Shown in pieces: positions 1 to 7,781 of a DNA stretch of 64,000 bases. The translations under genes and the position numbers were made by a program. Where the stretch lies: positions 259,956 through 323,955 of the forward strand of contig NZ_SJSN01000002.1 in the NCBI RefSeq assembly GCF_004331675.1. Reading direction: 5' to 3'. The notes below the pieces were generated by a model. That model was not told the origin of the DNA. It worked only from the letters and a program-made list of their open reading frames with translations, and did no database searches. Origin of the DNA: Pedobacter frigidisoli (lineage in GTDB: Bacteria; Bacteroidota; Bacteroidia; Sphingobacteriales; Sphingobacteriaceae). Each line of letters begins with the position of its first letter. Position 1 is the stretch's first letter.

Positions 1-705
1 CGGTAGAAGTGTCATGAATTGACTGATGTAAGAAACCATGAAAGGCACATTAAAAATTAGATTGGCTGTATTTCCATCTTGTAGGCTTTTTCCATTTACG
101 GTTAACCAAAGGCGAAGATTATGTACATCGGCAATTTCATCTTGTGTGGCAATAAATGGTCCGATTGGTGCGAAAGTATCACAGCTTTTGCCTTTTACCC
201 ATTGGCCGTTTCTTTCTATTTGAAACTCACGTTCACTGTAATCGTTATGCAAAACGTAACCTGCAATATGTTCTAAAGCATTTTCTTCTGAAACATAGTT
301 TGCTTTTTTACCAATTACGATCGCCAATTCTACTTCCCAATCTGTTTTTTTACTATTTTTTGGAATTACTAAATTATCATTCGGACCAACAATTGCCGAT
401 GTTGCCTTGAAAAACAAAATTGGTTCTGTAGGAATTGCTGCGTTTGTTTCTGCCGCGTGATCTTTATAATTTAGACCAACACAAATAATTTTAGATGGCC
501 GAGCTAAAGCTGCACCCAAGCGAACATTTTGATCAACTTCGGGCAATTCTATTGATTCAATCGCTTTTTTTAGGTTTTCTAATCCATCACCACCGAAAAA
601 TTCCTCGTTGTAATCAGTTACCAATGAGGAAACATCATAGTATTTATCATTTATAATTACACCTGGTTTTTCAAATCCAGGCGTACCAAATCTTATTAAT
701 TTCAT
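1..705 (-). CDS. Fumarylacetoacetate hydrolase family protein, C-terminus cut by window edge
   Basis: The reading frame opens at an ATG at 705 and stays open to base 1, so only the first 235 residues are seen. The segment with DWEVELAIVIG followed by HNDYSER is typical of the FAH fold, where acidic residues bind a divalent metal. Family members hydrolyse or decarboxylate 2-keto acids, for example 2,4-diketo-3-deoxy-L-rhamnonate hydrolase (LRA6 type), ureidoglycolate lyase or 2-oxohepta-3-ene-dioate isomerase. The gene starts 30 bases after the stop of the SDR gene on the same strand, so the two are probably one operon. In a rhamnose/fucose-rich pectin locus a diketo-deoxysugar-acid hydrolase is the most attractive role, but this is inference; the family is certain, the substrate is not. 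Confidence 0.85.
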   Translation of the reverse strand, partial: MKLIRFGTPGFEKPGVIINDKYYDVSSLVTDYNEEFFGGDGLENLKKAIESIELPEVDQNVRLGAALARPSKIICVGLNYKDHAAETNAAIPTEPILFFKATSAIVGPNDNLVIPKNSKKTDWEVELAIVIGKKANYVSEENALEHIAGYVLHNDYSEREFQIERNGQWVKGKSCDTFAPIGPFIATQDEIADVHNLRLWLTVNGKSLQDGNTANLIFNVPFMVSYISQFMTLLP

Positions 706-735
706 TTTAAAATTCTTTATCGTAATTTAAATTTA

Positions 736-1500
736 TTAGTTATTCAAAGTGGTAAAACCGCCATCAATAGGGTAGTCGCAGCCAGTTATAAAAGATGCTT
801 CATCGCTACATAAATACAAAGCTAGCGCACCAATTTCTTCTGGTTTAGCCATTCTGCCGATGGGTTGGGTTTTTGATAATTTTTCAAACATCTCATCAAT
901 GTTATCAGGATAGTTTTTCTGCAAAAATCCATCAACAAAAGGCGTATGTACCCTTGCTGGCGAAATAGAATTACAACGAATATTTTCTCCAATATAATCT
1001 TTTGCAACACTCATGGTCATGGCTTTTACGGCGCCTTTTGCAGTGCTGTAGGCAAAGCGATCGGGCAAGCCAATTAGTGCTGCAATAGAAGCCATGTTAA
1101 CGATTACTCCACCACCAGCTGAGCGAATTTGAGGAATTGCCGCATACAAACAATTGTAAACACCTTTAACATTTACCCGCATAATTCGATCGAAATCTGA
1201 TTCTTCAGTGGTATCAGCTTTACCAATATGAGCAATTCCAGCATTGTTCACCAAAATATTAATCTGTCCAATTTGATTGAAGATATCCTTAACGGCTTGA
1301 TGATCAGAAACATCGCAAGCGTAACTAAAGGCAGTTCCTCCAGCAGATTCAATTTCTGATAAAGCTGAAGCAGCTTGTTCTATTCCCAGTTCGATAATGT
1401 GCACTTCGGCGCCTTGTTTAGCCAAAATTGTTGCTATAGCTTTCCCAATCCCACTTCCTCCACCTGTAACAACTGCTTTTTTATTGGTTAATGAAAACAT
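736..1500 (-). CDS. Short-chain dehydrogenase/reductase, possible 2-keto-3-deoxy-L-sugar-acid dehydrogenase
   Basis: A complete 254-residue classical SDR: cofactor motif TGGGSGIG at residues 12-19, NNAG at 85-88, catalytic Ser138, Tyr151 and Lys155 (YSTAK) and the C-terminal DGGF. It oxidises or reduces a hydroxyl/keto group with NAD(P)(H) in the cytoplasm. It precedes the FAH-family gene in the same transcription direction. The SDR plus FAH pair is the hallmark of the LRA5/LRA6 branch of L-rhamnose catabolism and of L-fucose/L-fuconate degradation, which fits a locus that releases deoxysugars. The exact substrate cannot be read from the sequence. The ATG at 1500 gives a normal SDR N-terminus. 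Confidence 0.88.
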   Translation of the reverse strand: MFSLTNKKAVVTGGGSGIGKAIATILAKQGAEVHIIELGIEQAASALSEIESAGGTAFSYACDVSDHQAVKDIFNQIGQINILVNNAGIAHIGKADTTEESDFDRIMRVNVKGVYNCLYAAIPQIRSAGGGVIVNMASIAALIGLPDRFAYSTAKGAVKAMTMSVAKDYIGENIRCNSISPARVHTPFVDGFLQKNYPDNIDEMFEKLSKTQPIGRMAKPEEIGALALYLCSDEASFITGCDYPIDGGFTTLNN

Positions 1501-1869
1501 GTATATAATTTAAATGATGATAGATTTAAGTAATGAATATATGGATAAAAATTCTTTTAAGTATTCTCGTCAACTATAATCTGGGCGGAAAATGGTTATT
1601 TTAAGCATTACCTTAACTTATAATTGATTAGAATATTGATACAAATAAAATAAATATAGTTGATTAAAAATTTTATCTTCTTACCTAAATATTCACAGAT
1701 ATTATCATTAGCCGATTTGATCACCCAAATCCACTTTACATTGCAGGAATTTTACAAACGCAACACTGTATATTACTTATATTTGAATAATATTTTTATA
1801 TTTAAATATTATTTTAACCAAATATTCTTACAGGCCTATCTTAAAAGCTTGTTGTTAGAACCCAATTGA
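1501..1869. promoter_or_regulatory. Divergent intergenic region between the SDR gene and the first glycosidase
   Basis: An AT-rich 369-base gap between divergent genes with no credible ORF. On the + strand TATATTTG at 1778-1785 matches the Bacteroidota -7 consensus TAnnTTTG, about 85 bases before the ATG at 1870; no clean -33 TTTG is visible. Directly after it lies an AT-only inverted repeat (arms 1786-1795 and 1804-1813) and a TTTTAACCAAAT segment at 1811-1822 that recurs upstream of other genes here. The promoter of the minus-strand SDR/FAH pair must also lie in this gap but I cannot place it. Confidence 0.45.
1778..1785 (+). promoter_or_regulatory. Candidate -7 box TATATTTG
   Basis: Exact match to the TAnnTTTG -7 element used by the primary sigma factor of Bacteroidota. 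It would start transcription of the operon beginning at 1870. The -33 element is not obvious, so this is a prediction from one half of the promoter. Confidence 0.4.
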
Positions 1870-4614
1870 ATGAGAAATTTTCTGATTTATATTTTCCTGT
1901 TTTTTTCAACTATAACAATTTCCAAGGCTGCAGATCTGGTACCGAAAACTAAAATTATTTATGTTTCTTCTCAGGGTGGACAACGTGTTGGCTATGGAGT
2001 TAAACGTTTAATGGAAAGTTTAATAAAGGCCGGTTACCAAATTAAATTCACTGTTATTGATTATAATGAGAAAGTGCCAAAAGGCACCAAAGGTATTGTA
2101 ATTGCAACAGTTAATGATAAAATCTTATCATCACAACTGCCCATTTCCATTAAAAAAAATGCATCTAGTGCTGGTAAAGAGGGCTTTTCTATTTCTTACG
2201 ATGTGGATGGAAACTTATATATAATAGGTGCAGATAATTCTGGAGCCTTATATGGCTGTATAGACTTAACAGATAAAATTGCTGAAAATAAAACGCTTCC
2301 AACTCAACTTTCCATCACGGATCACCCAGAAATGGTTTTAAGGGGAACTTGTATCGGCTTGCAAAAACCCGATTATCTGCCTGGGCATGATGTTTACGAA
2401 TACCCTTACACACCAGAAACCTTTCCATGGCTTTATGATAAGGCTTTGTGGATAAAGTATTTGGACATGATGGTGGAAAATCGCTACAATTCCCTTTATC
2501 TATGGAATGGCCACCCATTTTCATCGTTGTTAAGACTTAAAGATTATCCTTACGCGGTTGAGGTAGATGATGCGACACTAAAAAAGAACGAAGAGATATT
2601 CCAATTTTTAACACACGAGGCTGATAAACGTGGAATTTGGGTAATTCAGATGTTTTACAATATTATCATTCCTAAACCTTTTGCAGATCAACATGGACTA
2701 AAAACGCAAGATCGAAACCGTCCAATTATTCCTTTAATTGCTGATTATACCAAGAAATCTATTGCTGCATTTGTTGAGAAATATCCAAACGTTGGTTTAA
2801 TGGTTGCCCTTGGCGAAGCGATGGAAGGTGTTGGTCAAGATGATATTGATTGGTTTACCAAAACGATTATTCCGGGTGTGAAAGATGGATTGAAAGCCGC
2901 AGGAATTAAAGAAGAGCCGCCAATTGTGCTTAGAGCGCACGATACAGATGCACCAGCGGTGATGAAAGCTGCTTTGCCCTTGTATAAAAATCTTTATACC
3001 GAAAATAAATTTAATGGAGAAGCATTAACCACTTATGCTCCCCGTGGAGCTTGGGCAGAGCTAAACAGAAAACTGGCTGCTATTGGTACGGTAAATATTT
3101 CTAACGTACACATTTTAGCAAATTTAGAGCCTTTTAGATATGGCTCTGCAGATTTTATTCAGAAATCGGTTCAGGCGATGAATAAAATTTACGGTGCAAA
3201 AGGACTTCATTTATACCCTCAAGCAAGTTATTGGGATTGGCCTTATGCTGCAGATGATGTAAAGGGTAGATTGTTAGAGGTAGATCGCGATTGGATTTGG
3301 TATAAGGAATGGGCGAGATATTCTTGGAATTCGCAAAGAGATCGATCACAGGAAATTAACTATTGGGGAAAGCAACTTGCAGATAAATATGGATCCAGTT
3401 TAACTGATGGTAAGGCAATTTTAAATGCCTATGAAGAATCGGGTGAGATTTCACCGAAACTTTTGCGCAGGTATGGAATTACAGATGGCAATCGCCAAAC
3501 ACTTACTTTAGGGATGTTAATGACGCAGTTAATTAACCCTTTCCGATATGGAGTATTTACCTTGATGTACGAATCGGAAGCCCCTGAGGGAGAAATGATT
3601 ATAGATTACGCCGAAAAGGAACGGAAAAAGCAAGGCCATGTTGGCGAAACCCCTGTACAAATTGCCAAGGAAGTTGTAGATCATGGCAAAAAAGCACTGG
3701 CTTCTATCAATGAGGTAAAGGCAACCAAGGATACGGCGGAGTTTAACCGACTTAAAAATGATATGTATTGCTATGATGAAATGGCAAATTTCTATGCTGA
3801 AAAAGTTAAATCGGCACTTTGGATATTGCGTTACAAATACTCTAATAAGGTTTCAGATTTGGAGCAGGCCATCCCTTTTCTGCAGAAAAGTGTAGATCAT
3901 TATGCCAAATTGGTTAAGTTAACAGAAAGCAGTTATTTGTATGCCAACAGTATGCAAACCAAACAAAGAAAAATTCCGATGCGTGGCGTTGATAAAACGT
4001 TCATCCACTGGAAAGAAATGTTGCCTGTGTTTACAAAAGAATTAAACCATTTTAAGCGAAGCATAGATTCCTTGAAATCGATAAAGGGCGATGCAATAGT
4101 GAAAATAAAGTCTTATAAACTTGCTGAGGTAACTGTTTTAAATGTGGTTGGAAAATATATTATTGATAAAAATGTAACAGTTTTTGCTGATACAACTAAT
4201 CAAATTAAAGAAGTTGCAACAGAATTAATAGGTTTAAAAGGAATTAAATTAGCTAAGGATAAACAGTTAAAAGCTGGAACAGAAATTAAGTTCAGCACCC
4301 AGTATCCTGTAAAATTGTTAGTTGGTTTCTTCAACCAGAAAGATCCTAAGTACCTTGCGCCACCGCAGTTGGAAAATGATGCCAGCGCAAACAATTACGG
4401 TCAGTCTGAAATAAAGATTTCCAATGCAATTGTTGTAGATGGTTTTCCGCCTGCAAACGTTCATGCTTACTCGTTCCCGGCTGGTACGCACACCTTGAAT
4501 TTAGGAAAGGGTGAGTGTTTAGTTTTAGGTTTTATTAGTGATAAACAGGATTTAAGAATATTTAATGCAGGTTTGGATGGTCGTGGAAAAGATATAGATT
4601 GGTTATTTGAATAA
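1870..4614 (+). CDS. Secreted glycoside hydrolase with GH20/GH67-like N-terminal domain and TIM barrel
   Basis: 914 residues with a signal peptide (about 1-20, ending SKA). Residues about 25-145 look like the alpha/beta non-catalytic domain that precedes the barrel in hexosaminidases and alpha-glucuronidases, with GADNSGALYGC resembling its last helix. Residues about 150-520 look like a (beta/alpha)8 barrel, and the acidic GEAMEG stretch is a possible active-site strand. The remainder is helical and then beta-rich. I cannot assign a numbered family; uronidases of pectin side chains (GH67/GH115/GH138-like) are the best guess. It is the first gene of a tight run, overlapping the next start by one base (TAATG). 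Confidence 0.6.
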   Translation: MRNFLIYIFLFFSTITISKAADLVPKTKIIYVSSQGGQRVGYGVKRLMESLIKAGYQIKFTVIDYNEKVPKGTKGIVIATVNDKILSSQLPISIKKNASSAGKEGFSISYDVDGNLYIIGADNSGALYGCIDLTDKIAENKTLPTQLSITDHPEMVLRGTCIGLQKPDYLPGHDVYEYPYTPETFPWLYDKALWIKYLDMMVENRYNSLYLWNGHPFSSLLRLKDYPYAVEVDDATLKKNEEIFQFLTHEADKRGIWVIQMFYNIIIPKPFADQHGLKTQDRNRPIIPLIADYTKKSIAAFVEKYPNVGLMVALGEAMEGVGQDDIDWFTKTIIPGVKDGLKAAGIKEEPPIVLRAHDTDAPAVMKAALPLYKNLYTENKFNGEALTTYAPRGAWAELNRKLAAIGTVNISNVHILANLEPFRYGSADFIQKSVQAMNKIYGAKGLHLYPQASYWDWPYAADDVKGRLLEVDRDWIWYKEWARYSWNSQRDRSQEINYWGKQLADKYGSSLTDGKAILNAYEESGEISPKLLRRYGITDGNRQTLTLGMLMTQLINPFRYGVFTLMYESEAPEGEMIIDYAEKERKKQGHVGETPVQIAKEVVDHGKKALASINEVKATKDTAEFNRLKNDMYCYDEMANFYAEKVKSALWILRYKYSNKVSDLEQAIPFLQKSVDHYAKLVKLTESSYLYANSMQTKQRKIPMRGVDKTFIHWKEMLPVFTKELNHFKRSIDSLKSIKGDAIVKIKSYKLAEVTVLNVVGKYIIDKNVTVFADTTNQIKEVATELIGLKGIKLAKDKQLKAGTEIKFSTQYPVKLLVGFFNQKDPKYLAPPQLENDASANNYGQSEIKISNAIVVDGFPPANVHAYSFPAGTHTLNLGKGECLVLGFISDKQDLRIFNAGLDGRGKDIDWLFE

Positions 4615-6167
4615 TGATAAACACAAGAAAAATATTAGCAACAGCAGCTTTGTTAGCGATAGCAACATTTGGCTTTGCGCAACAGAAATCTATTTTAGGC
4701 ACAGAGAAACTAAAAAAATATGTGGAGTATTTTAATTCGATAGATACTGAAGCTGTAAAAAACTATATACCAAATGCAGAAGCTTTTAATTGGCTGGCAG
4801 ATCAAGCGCCACTTTTCGAATGCCCTGATTCTGTTTTAGAACAAAATTACTATTATCGCTGGTGGACTTACAGAAAACATCTCGTTAAAACACCAGAGGG
4901 ATTTATTTTTACAGAATTTATCGAACCCGTTAAACATGCTGGTAAATACAATTCCATCAGCTGTGCTTTAGGGCATCATATTTATGAAGGCAGGTGGCTA
5001 AAAGACAATAGCTATTTAAAGGACTATATTAAATTCTGGCTTTACAAGGCCGATGTTGGCCAAACGAAGCAACGTTTCCATCAATTTAGCAGTTGGGTAG
5101 ATGATGCCGTTTATCAGAATTATCTGGTTAAACCTGATCAAGCTTTTCTAAAAGAAATTCTGCCAGCGTTGGATAAGGATTATGAAAAATGGGAAAAGGA
5201 AAGACAATTAAAAAATGGTTTATTCTGGCAGAATGATGTAAAGGACGGCATGGAAGAATCGATTAGCGGCTCCAGAAAGGACCAAAATCAACGACCAACC
5301 ATTAACAGTTACATGTATGGAAACGCTGTAGCTTTAAGTAAAATTGCCACATTATTTAATGATCAGGATTTAGTCTCCAAATATAATATCAAGGCTTTGG
5401 CGATTAAAAAACTGGTTCAGGATAGTTTGTGGAATGCTTCATCGTCTTTTTTTGAAACCAGAAAAGCTAAAGGTGGTTCTGCAAATGTGCGAGAGGCAAT
5501 CGGTTTTACACCTTGGGACTTCAATCTACCCGATGATAAAGCGATTTACGCAAAAGCTTGGAATCAACTTTTAGACACCGCAGGTTTTAAGGCACCGTGG
5601 GGCTTAACCACCGCAGAGCGAAGAGATTCGACTTTTAGAACGCGTGGCACCGGGCACAGTTGTGAATGGGATGGCGCACTTTGGCCGTTCGCGAGTTCGC
5701 AAACCTTAAAAGGACTATCGAACCTGCTTACCAATTACAAAAATCATGGTAAAATGAATGCCAAGGTTTTTTATAGTGAATTGCATCAATATGCTGCATC
5801 GCATATTAAAAATGGAAAGCCTTACATTGGCGAATATCAAGATGAAAAAACTGGAGAATGGTTAAAAGGCGATAACCCAAGGAGTAGTTTTTATAACCAC
5901 TCTACCTTTAACGATTTAATTATTAACGATTTGATTGGACTTAAGCCGCGACAAGATAACATCCTAGAAATTTATCCATTAATTCCTAAAAATCAGTGGG
6001 ATTGGTTTATACTCGATAATGTTTCCTATCATGGAAAAGTATTGACAATACTATGGGATAAGACTGGATTAAAGTACAGCAAGGGTAAAGGTTTTCATCT
6101 TTTCGTAGATGGTAAAGAAATTTATCAATCAAATAAAATGAAACCAATAAAAGTTCCAATGGACTAG
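4614..6167 (+). CDS. Secreted (alpha/alpha)6-barrel glycosidase, MGH1/trehalase-like
   Basis: 517 residues with signal peptide MINTRKILATAALLAIATFG ending FAQ near residue 23. The repeated helical layout and motifs such as NQRPTINSYMYGNA, WDGALWPFA and SSFYNHSTFNDLI resemble the mannosylglycerate-hydrolase-like and GH37/GH63 (alpha/alpha)6 barrels that act by inversion. The short C-terminal beta part (about 440-517) resembles the tail of rhamnosidase-like barrels. The natural substrate is unknown; in this operon an unsaturated or capped pectic oligosaccharide is plausible. It begins on the A of the preceding stop, so translational coupling is likely, and GH28 follows after 16 bases. Confidence 0.6.
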   Translation: MINTRKILATAALLAIATFGFAQQKSILGTEKLKKYVEYFNSIDTEAVKNYIPNAEAFNWLADQAPLFECPDSVLEQNYYYRWWTYRKHLVKTPEGFIFTEFIEPVKHAGKYNSISCALGHHIYEGRWLKDNSYLKDYIKFWLYKADVGQTKQRFHQFSSWVDDAVYQNYLVKPDQAFLKEILPALDKDYEKWEKERQLKNGLFWQNDVKDGMEESISGSRKDQNQRPTINSYMYGNAVALSKIATLFNDQDLVSKYNIKALAIKKLVQDSLWNASSSFFETRKAKGGSANVREAIGFTPWDFNLPDDKAIYAKAWNQLLDTAGFKAPWGLTTAERRDSTFRTRGTGHSCEWDGALWPFASSQTLKGLSNLLTNYKNHGKMNAKVFYSELHQYAASHIKNGKPYIGEYQDEKTGEWLKGDNPRSSFYNHSTFNDLIINDLIGLKPRQDNILEIYPLIPKNQWDWFILDNVSYHGKVLTILWDKTGLKYSKGKGFHLFVDGKEIYQSNKMKPIKVPMD

Positions 6168-6183
6168 TGAATAAAATAATTTA

Positions 6184-7779
6184 ATGATGTTTAAAAAATT
6201 CAATCAAGCTTTAAAATTTTCAATTCTACTTGGTTTGTTCTTAGGAAGTGCTCTCTTGTCGAATGCTCAATCTTTTTATAATGTTTTAAAGTATGGAGCC
6301 AAAAACGACAGCAGCAAATTGGCCACAACAGCCATAAAAAATGCTATTGAAGCTGCATCAAAAGCAGGAGGTGGAACAGTTTATTTTCCTGCTGGAAAGT
6401 ATTTAACTGGTGCTATTCATTTCAAAAGCAATATTACCATATTTATTGATGCTGGTGCAGAACTACATTTTAGTGATAATTTTGATGATTATTTGCCCAT
6501 GGTTAAAAGCCGTTACGAGGGTGTTGATGTAACTAGTTTTTCGCCACTATTTTACGCTTACAAGGTCGAAAATATCGCGATTATTGGTAGAGGAATTATT
6601 GATGGCCACGGAAAAAAATGGTGGGATTTTGTAGAGGGTTACAAAGAGGGACAAGCCAGATCGAAGTGGCAAATCCTATTCGATGGATTGAATAAAGACA
6701 TTACACTTCCTGATGATCCAAAGCAAATGCAGAGGGGATTTCTTCGTCCGCCGTTTATACAGCCCATGTTTTGCAAAAATGTTCTAATTGATGGCATTAC
6801 CATTCGCAATTCTCCCTTTTGGACTGTTAATCCCGAATTTTGCGAGAACGTAAAAATCCACGCCATTACTATTAATAATCCGCATTCGCCCAATACAGAC
6901 GGCATAAATCCTGAATCCTGTAAAAATGTTCATATTTCTGATAGCCATATCAGTGTTGGCGATGATTGTATTACGATCAAATCTGGCAAGGATGCGCCCG
7001 GTAGAAAAATGGCAATTCCAGCAGAAAACTATGTGATCACGAATTGTACAATGTTATCTGGTCATGGCGGCGTGGTCATCGGCAGTGAAATGTCTGGCGA
7101 TGTTCGTAAAATTACCATATCAAACTGTGTTTTCGATGGAACTAATAGAGGCATTAGAATTAAAACCGCACGAGGCAGGGGTGGAGTGGTAGAAGAAATT
7201 AGGGTGAGTAATATCATCATGAAAAACATTAAGGATCAAGCTATTGTGCTCGATATGCAATATGCAAAAACAAATGTTGAGCCTGTCTCCGAACGAACGC
7301 CCAAGTTTAGAAATATCCATTTTAGTAATATTACAGGCCAAGTTAATCAAGCTGCTTACTTAAACGGATTGGAAGAAATGCCCATAGAAAATATCACCTT
7401 TAATGATATTAATTTAGAAGCCAAAACAGGCTTTTCCATTAGCAATGCTAAGAGAATTGAGTTTCATAACGTTGAGGTAAATACAGAGTTAGGGCCATCA
7501 TTAAAGGCTACAAAAGTTAGTCAACTCATTGTAGATGGCTTAAAAAGTTATTCTCCTCATGCCAATTCGGCAATAGTAGATTTGAATAATGTTTCTGATG
7601 TATTTTTATACAATGCATATCCAGTTAAGGAAACGGCAACCTATTTAAGATTGAGTGGTGCAGATACAAAGAATATCTCTTTAGGGAACAACAATTTCCG
7701 AAATGTAAAGGAGGCAGTAAAGCGGGAAAAGGAGGTGGCGGAGAGCCCCGTTATTATTTCTGGCGATAAAGGACAATAA
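6184..7779 (+). CDS. GH28 polygalacturonase / rhamnogalacturonan hydrolase family
   Basis: 531 residues with a signal peptide (cleavage near SNAQ, about residue 28). All four GH28 signatures are present on a right-handed beta-helix: NTDG at 237-240, DD at 260-261, GHG at 293-295 and RIK at 325-327, supplying the three catalytic aspartates and the substrate-binding His and Lys. The enzyme hydrolyses alpha-1,4-galacturonosyl (or GalA-Rha) links by inversion in the periplasm or at the surface. The N-terminal fibronectin-free layout and length fit bacterial exo-acting members. Endo versus exo action and homogalacturonan versus rhamnogalacturonan specificity are not decided by the sequence. Two bases separate it from GH95. 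Confidence 0.93.
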   Translation: MMFKKFNQALKFSILLGLFLGSALLSNAQSFYNVLKYGAKNDSSKLATTAIKNAIEAASKAGGGTVYFPAGKYLTGAIHFKSNITIFIDAGAELHFSDNFDDYLPMVKSRYEGVDVTSFSPLFYAYKVENIAIIGRGIIDGHGKKWWDFVEGYKEGQARSKWQILFDGLNKDITLPDDPKQMQRGFLRPPFIQPMFCKNVLIDGITIRNSPFWTVNPEFCENVKIHAITINNPHSPNTDGINPESCKNVHISDSHISVGDDCITIKSGKDAPGRKMAIPAENYVITNCTMLSGHGGVVIGSEMSGDVRKITISNCVFDGTNRGIRIKTARGRGGVVEEIRVSNIIMKNIKDQAIVLDMQYAKTNVEPVSERTPKFRNIHFSNITGQVNQAAYLNGLEEMPIENITFNDINLEAKTGFSISNAKRIEFHNVEVNTELGPSLKATKVSQLIVDGLKSYSPHANSAIVDLNNVSDVFLYNAYPVKETATYLRLSGADTKNISLGNNNFRNVKEAVKREKEVAESPVIISGDKGQ

Positions 7780-7781
7780 AC

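Noticed and set aside
1786..1813. AT-only inverted repeat as a terminator or riboswitch stem
   Set aside because: It contains no G-C pair, so it would be very weak, and such symmetry is common in AT-rich DNA.
1660..1869. 69-codon open frame directly before the first glycosidase
   Set aside because: It begins with TTG, is rich in Ile/Phe/Leu/Tyr as expected of random AT-rich DNA, and covers the promoter region; no domain or leader is recognisable.
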